Part shown: one piece after another, positions 58,901-62,653 of the stretch
Layout of the letters: every line of letters begins with the position of its first letter
Numbering within the stretch: the first letter of the stretch is position 1
Source: Monoplex corrugatus
Taxonomy: Eukaryota; Mollusca; Gastropoda; Littorinimorpha; Ranellidae
Length of the DNA stretch: 64,000 nt
Assembly: GCA_030674185.1 (NCBI GenBank)
Contig: CM060306.1
Coordinates: forward strand, 35,799,481 to 35,863,480
Direction of reading: 5' to 3'
Position numbers and translations under genes: made by a program
The notes under the pieces: generated by a model
What the model was told of the DNA's origin: nothing
What the model saw: only the letters and a program-made list of their open reading frames with translations
Databases searched by the model: none

Positions 58901-59275
58901 TCCTGGAGTAAATATTCTTGAAGCTGGAAGTCGAGTGGCAATCCTCTGGTAGTTTGTACTAGCAGCAAAGGGAGGAGGAGGCTGGACCTTGGTGGGACTT
59001 GTTTTCCCCCTTTCATCAGTGTCAAAGCTGAAAGGATCTTCTGACTGCATCTTGAACTCCCGAGACTTGTGTAGTGTAGAATCAGGGTGTGCCTTCTTCC
59101 GGTCACGCACATAGTTTGTGTTTCCCCACTTGGTATATGCTGGAGAAGCCTTGACAGTTGCTGCTTTGCCGCTCATCATCTCATCAAATGAACGGCTAGC
59201 AGTACTGTGATTGTCCCCTGCTCGTCCATATGTTTTAGACGTTCTGTACAGCCTCGCTGTGCTCGGGCTGCTCAT
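13619..59275 (-). CDS. WAPL: WAPL homologue, cohesin release factor (whole split gene, 16 coding exons)
   Basis: WAPL binds PDS5 and the cohesin core in the nucleus and opens the SMC3-kleisin gate to release cohesin from DNA. The exons are 57097-59277, 44928-44999, 34507-34671, 33157-33293, 32249-32360, 31580-31855, 30949-31060, 29348-29451, 28703-28779, 24854-25002, 22381-22496, 22074-22208, 20142-20412, 18889-18977, 17750-17845 and 13619-13684. All junctions are GT-AG and phases are continuous, giving about 1384 residues. The N-terminus has the family start signature ([30 protein letters not shown]). Residues from about 750 onward align with the WAPL C-terminal helical domain (for example [42 protein letters not shown]). 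The C-terminus ([20 protein letters not shown]) matches the end of animal WAPL. The gene spans 46 kb because its introns are full of repeats. The 5' UTR exon was not located. The first exon contains one frameshifting base. Confidence 0.95.
14480..14962 (+). promoter_or_regulatory. CpG-rich, CCAAT-box promoter-like region inside the last WAPL intron
   Basis: The region has many CpGs (GCCGCGCGAACCG near 14500, CGCACTCGCGGCGACGG near 14740), unlike the flanking intron. Two CCAAT boxes sit at 14825-14829 and 14848-14852. A strong donor (GCAA|GTAAGT) follows at 14962/14963. This layout fits the start of a plus-strand transcript antisense to WAPL, or a promoter carried by an unrecognised mobile element. 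Confidence 0.35.
14963..17749. other. last WAPL intron, remainder
   Basis: From 15000 to 15480 it is still CpG-containing, with a GCTCGACGGGCTTCGCCGAGC hairpin-like segment at about 15417. After that come (CT)n tracts at 15490 and 15673 and AT-rich sequence. The only exon-like signal is the candidate exon at 16179. Confidence 0.45.
16179..16345 (+). other. candidate terminal exon of a nested plus-strand transcript
   Basis: A good acceptor (ATTTCTCTACTGCAG, ending 16178) is followed by about 140 bp, then AATAAA at 16322-16327, then a TGTCTGTAATG/TGTGTGTATG-rich stretch resembling a downstream GU element. The only ORF is short (ATGGCGAGTGG..., about 23 codons), so a non-coding RNA is more plausible than a protein gene. 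It would pair with the donor at 14962. Confidence 0.28.
17750..17845 (-). CDS. WAPL: WAPL coding exon 15
   Basis: It encodes [15 protein letters not shown] and [17 protein letters not shown], matching the REYLPEGDF / LKKFLSFMNLT segment in human. Acceptor ttttcag|GAC, donor ACG|gtacgt. Phase 0-0. Confidence 0.97.
18124..18162 (+). repeat. dispersed 40-bp repeat (SINE-tail-like), copy 1
   Basis: GCCCTGATATGGCTCT...AGTCAGCTGGGCTAAA. The same motif occurs at 28562-28604 (+), 60221-60261 (-) and 61432-61472 (-). It resembles the 3' tail of a widespread invertebrate SINE family that usually ends in a GGGCTTTAAACAA-like sequence. Confidence 0.6.
18773..18880. mobile_element. TTAA foldback element, truncated copy 4, beside the exon 14 donor
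   Basis: TTAACCCTTTCAATCCTGC ... CTAGCATCCTGCATTGTCAA ... TTAACCCTTTGACTCCCTC, then ACCAGTTT and a break just before the splice donor of WAPL exon 14. Only the left half of the element is present. Confidence 0.55.
18889..18977 (-). CDS. WAPL: WAPL coding exon 14
   Basis: It encodes (A)[16 protein letters not shown] and [13 protein letters not shown], nearly identical to human (HAGKHMEDCIVASY, LLLGCL). Acceptor tttcag|CT, donor GAG|gtaagt. Truncated foldback-element sequence ends within about 10 nt of this donor. Confidence 0.97.
20142..20412 (-). CDS. WAPL: WAPL coding exon 13 (charged insert)
   Basis: It encodes [15 protein letters not shown], then [17 protein letters not shown], then a long acidic/basic low-complexity insert ([32 protein letters not shown]). 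Human WAPL has a shorter acidic insert at the same place. Acceptor cttcag|TTG, donor AAAG|gtgtgc. It ends in phase 1. A very long TG-rich tract (CA on the transcript) starts only about 60 nt upstream of the acceptor. Confidence 0.95.
20474..20942. repeat. very long TG-rich compound microsatellite
   Basis: (TG)n passes into (TGTTG)n, then (TGGTG)n, then TG-rich sequence with TGTGCACAGGCTT spacers, and ends in about 40 pure TG units. It starts 60 bp upstream of the WAPL exon 13 acceptor and would be CA/CAACA-rich on the transcript. Confidence 0.96.
20943..21060. repeat. short tandem repeat with CATATG palindromes
   Basis: Three copies of a unit like GTTTCTTTCATATGTTGAAA, CATATCAACAGTCTTGT, each with a TTCATATGTTGAAACATATGAA-type dyad. 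Confidence 0.75.
22074..22208 (-). CDS. WAPL: WAPL coding exon 12
   Basis: It encodes [37 protein letters not shown] and DAVEALVQ. The LGLLINL...NR.CLV and AV.ALVQ motifs are diagnostic. The loop between them is shorter than in human. Acceptor ctgcag|AGC, donor CAG|gtactg. Phase 0-0. Confidence 0.96.
22381..22496 (-). CDS. WAPL: WAPL coding exon 11
   Basis: It encodes (E)[20 protein letters not shown] and [18 protein letters not shown]. The acceptor gtgcag|AG at 22497-22498 was chosen because it restores phase 1. It also makes the junction read [17 protein letters not shown], aligning with NDNEWGSTKTGEQDGLI in human. Another phase-compatible AG exists at 22533-22534 and would add 12 residues. 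Donor CTG|gtgagt. Confidence 0.92.
23602..23968. repeat. 47-bp minisatellite, about 7.8 copies
   Basis: The unit is TAATTGTTGGTTGGAGACCA plus TGTTGAACCATAAACTACATACTTATG. Copies are 93-100% alike by eye, with GAGACC/GAGATC variants and one copy lacking one base of the GGTTGG segment. It lies in the intron between WAPL exons 10 and 11. Confidence 0.93.
24854..25002 (-). CDS. WAPL: WAPL coding exon 10
   Basis: It encodes [20 protein letters not shown], then [20 protein letters not shown] and VLLNITHDC. The human counterpart ends VLLNLTNDN. Acceptor attcag|T, donor TGTG|gtgagt. It ends in phase 1. The loop after the first helix is shorter than in human. Confidence 0.95.
25437..25499. repeat. 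(GA)31
   Basis: Pure GA on +, so CT on the WAPL strand, in the intron between exons 9 and 10. A C20 and A-rich run precedes it at 25346. Confidence 0.97.
26015..27488. mobile_element. possible 1.5-kb TTAA element containing a promoter-like region and the 45-bp array
   Basis: The left edge is TTAA-CCTGCTTAGCACAATGAG with a perfect 16-bp palindrome AGCCACGATCGTGGCT at 26035-26050. The right edge is CATGCCAAAGGGGG-TTAA. The ends are only loosely similar. Inside are two CCAAT boxes (26112 and 26139), an ATG at 26238 starting [16 protein letters not shown] and a GAG|GTAAAT donor. This could be the remains of a transposase first exon. Confidence 0.35.
26569..27424. repeat. 45-bp minisatellite, about 19 copies
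   Basis: The unit is ATTAAAAACAATTAGTATCT plus GTTGACAAGTTGCCTCGCAGCAAAC. Copies differ almost only by transitions at three sites (ACATT/ACGTT, AAAAAC/AAAAGC, AGTATC/AGTACC). One copy near 27160 has an extra A. Because 45 is a multiple of three, one frame is open over the array, but it lacks any start, splice or family context. Confidence 0.95.
28562..28604 (+). repeat. dispersed 40-bp repeat (SINE-tail-like), copy 2
   Basis: TAATATGGCTCTGAGCAGTG then GGCTGGGCTTTTAAACAAC, followed by an AAC/AAT-rich tail as expected at a retroposon 3' end. Confidence 0.55.
28703..28779 (-). CDS. WAPL: WAPL coding exon 9
   Basis: It encodes [20 protein letters not shown] and IAATG, matching the [22 protein letters not shown] region of human WAPL. 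Acceptor gtgtgcag|ATT, donor CG|gtaaat. It ends in phase 2. Confidence 0.94.
29348..29451 (-). CDS. WAPL: WAPL coding exon 8
   Basis: It encodes [20 protein letters not shown] and [14 protein letters not shown]. The ERCLRVLE-type helix is recognisable. Acceptor tttcag|TT, donor AAT|gtaagt. It ends in phase 0. Confidence 0.95.
29880..30215. repeat. degenerate tandem repeat of about 55 bp
   Basis: Roughly five diverged copies of a unit like CATGACATTCAAAAGCACAT, TAAGGTGTATGGATGATTG, TATATGTACT. It lies in the intron between exons 7 and 8. Confidence 0.6.
30949..31060 (-). CDS. WAPL: WAPL coding exon 7
   Basis: It encodes [20 protein letters not shown] and [17 protein letters not shown], almost identical to the matching human segment. 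This is a strong anchor for family identity. Acceptor ttacag|ACG, donor ACAG|gtatgt. It ends in phase 1. Confidence 0.97.
31287..31420. mobile_element. possible TTAA element end
   Basis: TTAA-CCCTTTCTTTGCCGACTG matches the terminal pattern of the TTAACCCTTT elements in this window. A matching right end was not found, so the extent is a guess. Confidence 0.3.
31580..31855 (-). CDS. WAPL: WAPL coding exon 6
   Basis: It encodes 92 residues. The first third ([20 protein letters not shown], then [13 protein letters not shown]) aligns closely with the family. The rest is a charged linker ([30 protein letters not shown]) that is less conserved in sequence and probably forms a loop and a long helix. 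Acceptor ctcag|AGT, donor TCT|gtgagt. Confidence 0.95.
32249..32360 (-). CDS. WAPL: WAPL coding exon 5
   Basis: It encodes [20 protein letters not shown] and then [11 protein letters not shown]. The FRMHLRAHG motif is among the most conserved in the family. Acceptor tttcag|C, donor CCT|gtgagt. It begins with one base completing a serine codon and ends in phase 0. Confidence 0.96.
32525..32835 (-). mobile_element. tRNA-derived SINE, near full length
   Basis: It is the same family as the copy at 7.9-8.5 kb. On the minus strand it runs from GTGGGTAAAAGGTTGAGATT through GCTGAACCCTTTTATGTG, GATCAAATTCCCATGC, GATTCTGTAAGTCATG, GGTGGTTTATGGAAAACACC to GCTGCCTTAATGGTGAG. It lies in the intron between WAPL exons 4 and 5, in the WAPL sense orientation. 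Confidence 0.65.
33157..33293 (-). CDS. WAPL: WAPL coding exon 4 (start of the conserved helical domain)
   Basis: It encodes [16 protein letters not shown] and [15 protein letters not shown], matching the opening helices of the WAPL domain (LYTVVQHVKH / DDIEYLL in human). Acceptor ggcag|CTC, donor GAG|gtctgt. It ends in phase 2. Confidence 0.95.
33369..33780. repeat. degenerate minisatellite of about 36 bp
   Basis: About 11 copies of a unit like AACATCCAGACCAAAATGTA plus CATAGTTTCAAACTGTT, with many indels. It lies in the intron between WAPL exons 3 and 4. Confidence 0.85.
34133..34188. repeat. (TG)28
   Basis: Pure TG then a G-rich tail. It lies in the intron between exons 3 and 4. Confidence 0.97.
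34333..34465. mobile_element. TTAA foldback element, copy 3, 42 bp from the exon 3 donor
   Basis: TTAAACCTCTGACTCCC ... inner TTAACCCTTTAAGTCCC ... GCAGGATGCTGGTGGACAGG, GGGAGTCAGAG-TTAA. The inner right arm is missing, making it 60 bp shorter than copies 1 and 2. It lies in the intron just after WAPL exon 3. Confidence 0.62.
34507..34671 (-). CDS. WAPL: WAPL coding exon 3 (165 nt, phase 0-0)
   Basis: It encodes 55 residues ([14 protein letters not shown]... to ...VKVKKEHKE), linking the disordered region to the folded domain. The acceptor chosen is attgacag|TGT at 34672-34673. It is the only AG giving phase 0 with no stop, because an in-frame TGA lies just upstream. The alternative AG at 34641-34642 would not match the phase of exon 2. 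Donor: GAG|gtgaga. Confidence 0.88.
36413..36518. repeat. (CA)n, about 105 bp
   Basis: CA repeat with three short interruptions, 216 bp left of the 180-bp foldback. Confidence 0.96.
36735..36914. repeat. 180-bp foldback (53-bp arms plus inner stem)
   Basis: The arms 36735-36787 and 36862-36914 match at 51 of 53 positions. The loop contains a second stem (36801-36817 with about 36830-36846; TGGGACCCGGAGCACCA against TGGTGCTCCAGGTTCCA). The whole could fold into one long hairpin with a terminal loop of about 12 bases. It is most likely a foldback or MITE element. Confidence 0.9.
37390..37960 (+). mobile_element. LINE C-terminal relic, plus strand
   Basis: Fragments [20 protein letters not shown] and [20 protein letters not shown] match the segment after the RT and the CCHC-like end of CR1-like LINEs. 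Stops and frameshifts separate the fragments. It lies head-on to the minus-strand LINE starting at 38.7 kb, so the two 3' ends face each other across a (TG)n tract. Confidence 0.6.
38209..38341. repeat. TG-rich microsatellite
   Basis: Interrupted TG/TGGG/GAGTTCG repeat between the two convergent LINE relics. Confidence 0.93.
38638..38737. repeat. (TATC)n then (TTGGA)n
   Basis: A tetranucleotide tract ends in TTGGATTGGATTGGATG at the 3' junction of the minus-strand LINE. Confidence 0.93.
38738..40740 (-). mobile_element. degenerate LINE (CR1-like group), RT and C-terminal region
   Basis: Read on the minus strand with frameshifts and stops, the RT blocks appear in order: [80 protein letters not shown]. 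The catalytic FADD motif is degraded. Further downstream is the C-terminal zinc-knuckle-like [16 protein letters not shown]. The 3' end abuts ATTGGATTGG and then a (TATC)n tract, a typical LINE 3' junction. The copy is old and inactive. Confidence 0.72.
41013..41165. repeat. (GA)n - (CAGA)n - C19
   Basis: A compound purine tract: GA repeats, then CAGA units, then a 19-base C run at 41147-41165. Confidence 0.95.
42282..42810. repeat. 98-bp inverted repeat with a 330-bp loop
   Basis: The left arm is 42282-42379, the right arm 42711-42810. The reverse complement of one equals the other except for two homopolymer length differences (A4/A5 and CC/CCC). The loop holds a (TATCA)n satellite. No transposon ends were recognised around it. 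It lies in the intron between WAPL exons 2 and 3. Confidence 0.93.
42471..42625. repeat. (TATCA)n pentanucleotide satellite
   Basis: ATCATATCATATCAT-type repeats with CATACC/TATATC interruptions, inside the loop of the 98-bp inverted repeat. Confidence 0.95.
43440..43755. repeat. two local tandem duplications
   Basis: A 35-bp unit (CTGACCTTAAAAAGAGGAGG, TCAAGCTATTCT) is present twice at about 43455-43525. An 85-bp unit (AAATAATGACA...CACCATTCACC) is present twice at about 43588-43755 with about 80% identity. Confidence 0.75.
44928..44999 (-). CDS. WAPL: WAPL coding exon 2 (72 nt, phase 0-0)
   Basis: It encodes 24 residues beginning [17 protein letters not shown], aligned with the short conserved KAVYNAR-type segment of animal WAPL. 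Acceptor: the (TG)n tract runs directly into tgcag|ACC with no normal pyrimidine tract. Donor: GAG|gtttgt. The exon length is a multiple of three, so skipping would keep the frame and remove a conserved linker motif. Confidence 0.92.
45001..45157. repeat. (CA)n, i.e. (TG)n on the WAPL strand, abutting the exon 2 acceptor
   Basis: About 155 bp of nearly pure CA dinucleotide with two short interruptions. Its lower end forms the 3' splice site of WAPL exon 2. Confidence 0.97.
45989..46035. repeat. (CA)23
   Basis: A pure CA run in the intron between exons 1 and 2. Confidence 0.96.
46951..46981. repeat. A31 run
   Basis: Pure poly(A) on +. It could be a retroposon tail, but no element was recognised directly upstream. 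Confidence 0.9.
47847..47912. repeat. 66-bp near-perfect palindrome
   Basis: The arms start GGTAAGTACGTTTACC on one strand and GGTAAGTATGTTTATC on the other, meeting at an AAGAAAATTT centre. Both strands carry a GGTAAGTA splice-donor-like end. It is probably a terminal or subterminal hairpin of a mobile element, placed at the lower edge of the DIRS-like block. Confidence 0.7.
47847..50200 (-). mobile_element. DIRS-like (tyrosine-recombinase) retrotransposon relic, copy B
   Basis: On the minus strand, broken frames show RT palm/thumb sequence ([16 protein letters not shown], then HKRQVQWQL) near 49.65-49.94 kb. Next, near 48.9 kb, comes an ENVPTIIL...WPAQL segment like the region after RNase H in DIRS elements. 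[13 protein letters not shown] segment near 48.55 kb resembles the start of the recombinase catalytic domain. Stops and frameshifts are frequent. The block is free of microsatellites and less AT-rich than its surroundings. The lower edge is marked by a 66-bp palindrome. Family assignment rests on motif order and not on a search. Confidence 0.55.
50817..51010. mobile_element. TTAA foldback element, copy 1 (nested hairpin)
   Basis: The outer termini are TTAA-CCCTTTGACTCCTGC and TGTGGGAGTCAATGGG-TTAA. Inside, a second hairpin starts TTAACCCTTTGACTCCC and pairs with GGGAGTCAAAAGG. The arms carry CCACCAGCATCCTGC or its complement. No ORF. It fits a piggyBac-type MITE with a two-tier stem. Confidence 0.7.
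50990..52130 (-). mobile_element. DIRS-like tyrosine-recombinase relic, copy A
   Basis: Near 51.25-51.0 kb the minus strand reads [16 protein letters not shown] and [15 protein letters not shown]. This resembles the C-terminal end of DIRS/Ngaro recombinases (the box after the conserved H..R and the helix before the catalytic Tyr). The H and R positions read Y and a stop, and Tyr is replaced, so it is inactive. Weaker similarity to the N-terminal SAM-like part lies around 51.98-51.7 kb. Two TTAA foldback elements sit in this segment. It lies upstream of an RT of the same type, so the order is not that of one simple element. Confidence 0.5.
51932..52123. mobile_element. TTAA foldback element, copy 2 (nested hairpin)
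   Basis: It has the same architecture and length (192 bp) as copy 1: TTAA-CTCTTTGACTCCCGC ... inner TTAACCCTATGATTCCC / GGGGAGTCAAAAGGTTAA ... GGTAGTCAAAGGG-TTAA. The sequence differences between copies are mostly transitions. Confidence 0.7.
53900..55480 (-). mobile_element. possible gag-like part of the DIRS-like debris
   Basis: The composition resembles the recombinase-retroelement block, with low AT and no microsatellites. Minus-strand frames such as [20 protein letters not shown], followed by [12 protein letters not shown], have the acidic/helical look of a retroelement ORF1, but I recognise no domain. It may belong to copy A, separated from it by AT-rich DNA at 52.4-53.9 kb. Confidence 0.25.
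55481..57096. other. intron between WAPL exons 1 and 2, right part
   Basis: AT-rich, no recognised feature. It ends at the exon 1 donor. Confidence 0.5.
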
Positions 59276-59277
59276 AC
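57097..59277 (-). CDS. WAPL: WAPL coding exon 1 (N-terminal regulatory region, contains a 1-base frameshift)
   Basis: The ATG lies two bases inside an acceptor (cag|gtATG), so a non-coding exon is expected upstream. Residues 1-90 carry the family N-terminal signature. After that the protein is a long, disordered, Ser/Thr/Pro-rich region. Residues 425-436 ([12 protein letters not shown]) look like a SUMO-interacting motif. Two overlapping frames cover the exon: 59275 to about 57964, and about 57960 to 57097. They join if one T is removed from the T5 run at 57959-57963. The second frame contains five or six tyrosine-serine repeats (YSKT, YSKI, YNK), then acidic stretches, and ends ...QRKMLKK at a phase 0 donor (aaaaag|gtaatt). 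Confidence 0.93.
57959..57963 (-). other. frameshift site in WAPL exon 1 (T5 on +, A5 on the coding strand)
   Basis: On the coding strand, codons for D/E repeats run into GAAAAACAG. Reading on gives about 33 residues of unrelated sequence and a stop. Reading with one A fewer continues as [13 protein letters not shown]... for another 288 codons to the exon end, where the phase matches the next exon. The most likely cause is a homopolymer length error. A genuine population frameshift is less likely, because the rest of the gene is intact. Confidence 0.8.
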
Positions 59278-59799
59278 CTGCACAAATTATATATTTTTTT
59301 AAAACAATAAATCACTCTGACATTCTTCCATTTCAAAAGCTGTACTGTACAGAAAAGTGCACAAACTACTTACTTTCAATGCACCAAGCATCCTAGTCCA
59401 GAAGCAAAAGTTAATTACTGATGCATAGTTAGTATAAGAAAGTCCTCTTAGTCTTACTCATATTTTTCGTTTTCCTCAACACTGATCATTTAATAAGAAT
59501 TCATTATTCTCAAAACATGGTTCAGAGCTGAAAGATTTTATGATCCTCTTGCTCTCCTCTGTCTTCACACCACCTGCTCTACTTGTGATAAACTTGCAGT
59601 ATATAAAATATTCAAATTAAACGCTCACTGAGATAAAGGCACCAGGAAAGCGCCAATAGGACATGGTGACTGACTCAGTGACTGCACAACTTCCTTTCTA
59701 ATTTTCTGAGATGGTTATGTTGTTAAGCCCGCACTGTGCAGGCAGTGCAGTTTCCACAGCCACTGACATGACTTACACGACATATATAATTTGTAATAT

Positions 59800-59992
59800 A
59801 TCTGATGTTTTGTGACTCAATGTGAGCTATACACACATGACACAAAGGATGTTTAGGTACTGGCATGTCTGCACACTTTTTGACCTAGGAGATCTGAAAA
59901 TCTCAAGCCAATACCCACAAGTCAGGAGGTATCAAGCAGGATCAAAGCCAGACCTGACTGCAGTTGACATCCTTATTTGACTACTGTGCCTG
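59800..59992 (-). mobile_element. tRNA-derived SINE, partial
   Basis: The minus strand shows a head (GGCACAGTAGTCAAATAAGG, with a B-box-like GGCTTTGATCC), then GTGGGTATTGGCTTGAGA and CCAGTACCTAAACATCC...TGTGTAT of the SINE core. After that the similarity fades. It lies in the 5' UTR intron of WAPL. Confidence 0.55.
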
Positions 59993-60220
59993 TTCAAGAG
60001 TTTTACCCGAGGCTGTGAACCATGGTCCTCCAATATTCAAACTGTATGCTCAAGTTCAAGTCATATTAGTAGCATGCTGTAACTTTAATAACCAAAAAGT
60101 GACAGACTAATACTAGCAAAACAGTCATGTCATAGAGTCAGTCACAACCGGATAGTTAGCAAATAGTATCACAATACTTTTCCAGTTTGATGAATTATGA
60201 GCTTCTGAAACAACTTATTG

Positions 60221-60261
60221 TTTAAAGCCCAGCTGACTGCAGAGCAATATCAGGGCTATAG
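60221..60261 (-). repeat. dispersed 40-bp repeat (SINE-tail-like), copy 3
   Basis: The minus strand reads TAGCCCTGATATTGCTCT then GCAGTCAGCTGGGCTTTAAA, the best match to copy 1. Confidence 0.6.
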
Positions 60262-61194
60262 CCATGTCAAAATGTACACATCTGGTTGGAAAGAAGAAAG
60301 CTGGAAAGGAAAATTAATGTATGTATAGCAATATATATATGCATGCACATAATCTAAGGATATGCCCCTGGCAACTACAATGGCTATTGAAAATGAAGAC
60401 CGATACTGAACTTCACCAAGTTCTGTAGCATATCTATAGAAAATTTCTCACCGGAGTTTTCAGACAGCCCAGTAAATCACTAAATGACTTTAACTTACTT
60501 TAAATCTCCTCTTGATCTTTAAAAATTGGAACAATGGACTGTGCAGCTGACCCACATTCACTGGTTATATCAGTGAATGATGCTCCTTTACGGTAAGCAT
60601 GCACTTATCTGACTTATGCATGGCAGATCAAACCTATGTCTCTATAGTCTATAGTCTGTTGCCTGCAGGGCTTGCTTTGATTTTCAGTGCTTCTTTAATT
60701 TTTCATTTTGAGCTTTGAAGGGTACAGATGTGCCCTTGAAAATGGTAGTAACAATTCGAAAAAATACAACCATCTTTAAATTGACACATATATCCGGTTT
60801 GACGCACCAACTAAGCCGAACATAAAACAAGTGCTCACAACAAGTGAATACCCTTCAGTCAATTTTAAGATGGGGACAGAGCTAACCACTCATGTGACTC
60901 AGCTTGACAAAGATTAGGAGACCATAACATCATTTTTTTTTCAGCAATCAACATCCAACGACAAAATGTCTTGTACACATTACCATGTGACAATGCTGGA
61001 GGGTCCAAGAATAAGCATGGGGCTAAGAATTCAAATACACCGTTAGAATGATAAAAATGAACTGGTATTACGCAGACTGTTTGACCACATATAACATGCA
61101 AGGAATTTTTTAACATGAACTGTCCAAGAGTCTGTCAAAAACTTTTTCTTTTGAGCTATGGATTTAGGCCATTTCTTAGACATACTGTAAAATA

Positions 61195-61290
61195 CAACTC
61201 TGGCATGCACAGTAAGTAAGAATGCTGGACTTTCAATACATGATAATGAGGTCAGATTTAGACCCTGCTGAGCATGTAAAGGATGAAATT
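61195..61290 (+). mobile_element. tRNA-derived SINE head, plus strand
   Basis: GCACAGTAAGTAAGAATGCTGGACTTTCAAT followed by AGGTCAGATTTAGACCCTGC has A-box and B-box spacing of a tRNA-like SINE head but not the pairing of a functional tRNA. The sequence downstream is unrelated to the other copies. Confidence 0.4.
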
Positions 61291-61431
61291 GTTCCTATCT
61301 CCCTGGTGCCATACGTTACGTACACATACAGAGGAGTCCACCTATAACGAATTTGCCTATGATGAATTTCTGGCAACATCATATTCTTTTTATCTTCCTT
61401 GCTCACTTTCCCTTGTTACTGTTATTGTTAA

Positions 61432-61472
61432 TTAAAGCCCAGCAGTTTGGGTAGAGCCATATCAGGGCTCTA
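61432..61472 (-). repeat. dispersed 40-bp repeat (SINE-tail-like), copy 4
   Basis: The minus strand reads GAGCCCTGATATGGCTCTAC then CTGCTGGGCTTTAA. It lies about 70 bp from the CpG-rich candidate promoter. Confidence 0.55.
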
Positions 61473-61540
61473 ACCGCTTCAAAACATACAAAACTTCAAA
61501 AGGGACAAAAAGAAAAGAAAATTAAGTATATATGGTCACG

Positions 61541-61800
61541 GCTACAAAATGGCGTCGAACGGGCCGTGTGCGATACTACCGATCTTCGGAGCTAAATTTA
61601 CATTCTCTATACCTCAAATATAGCTACAAATTTAAGGTAACGTGAAAGCGAAGTAATGACCTTTGCGCCTGGGTGCATTTTCCCCCACAGCAACTGATAA
61701 CAGTTCCGAAAATCAATCATTTTGTTGTTTGTTTACACTATCAACGGAGATAATTTTGTGACACTTCAGTGAGTGTGCGCAATCGACTGAGCGACACACC
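61541..61800. promoter_or_regulatory. CpG-rich patch, candidate WAPL (possibly bidirectional) promoter
   Basis: About eight CpG dinucleotides fall in the first 60 bp (CGGCTACAAAATGGCGTCG onward), in DNA that is otherwise strongly CpG-poor. An AAAATGGCG motif resembles a YY1 core. The patch lies 2.3 kb upstream of the first coding exon, whose acceptor implies a non-coding 5' exon further upstream. A GAG|gtatag donor-like site lies on the minus strand near 61620. Start site and direction cannot be fixed from sequence. Confidence 0.35.
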
Positions 61801-62653
61801 ACAACGAGTACAAGCAACTTTTATGTCTGGGACTTGATCAACATTAAATTGAATGCATAAAGCCCTCATACTTCTACATCGGCAAATAGTAGGCGCAGGA
61901 AGAAGAAAATTGCCAAGCAAAATCTGCTTAAAGTACATAACCCTTGCGCATAAGTATCGTCGATTTATCACTAACTCGGGTAAAACCAAAGAAGTAAAAA
62001 TAACTGATTCTCTCAAGAATGAATGTATTTTCGTTTGTCTCATTCAAAAGAGCGATGTGATGTTTACAATATGCGCAGTCTGCCATGAAATTCAGCTTCT
62101 GCTTTCTGTTGTGAACGCTGTGTTATGTACTTTTTTTTTTTCATGCAGACTGACACTGCAGCTGTTGCACACTGACTGCACTGACTTGGTCATTTCATTG
62201 ATACGGCTTTGTGTCTTTCGCCATGTGAAGCGAAAATCGCTCTGTGGAATGGCAGGAATGAAAAAAACCTGCTCAAGCTTTTGTTGTGAATCATTTTCCC
62301 ATGTTATGTACAACAGATTTTGGCCAGGATTGCTTTTTTTATCTGTTAATATATTGATATGTCCATTGCTGTCATACTGTAGTTGTTATAACCGATAATT
62401 AACATCCTTTTAGCCTTACTCTTTGAACTTGCTGACTTAATTCTTCAGTTTAGTGTTGGTTTTGCCTTGTGTTTGTAGGGACCGATCAGCCTGATTGTCG
62501 TGATGGTGATGTACACCTGTGACTTCTTGATTTATTGTTTACTACAGGCAGAAAATGTACATTCATCATTTTTACATATATAAAGTTATTAAAAAGCACT
62601 GATTAGTGATACTTGGTACTTGCATGTGTTGGCCTTATTGTTCATGGGTCAGT

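Larger units (their letters stand above)
59278..61540. other. presumed WAPL 5' UTR intron
   Basis: It holds SINE pieces at 59800, 60221, 61195 and 61432. The non-coding first exon was not identified. Confidence 0.4.

Noticed and set aside
61195..61290. tRNA gene on the plus strand
   Set aside because: A-box and B-box spacing is present, but acceptor and anticodon stems do not pair. It matches a SINE head.
61853..62398. 181-residue plus-strand frame near the CpG patch
   Set aside because: Composition is Cys/Leu/Phe-rich with no domain, no splice signals fit, and it overlaps AT-rich DNA. Probably chance.
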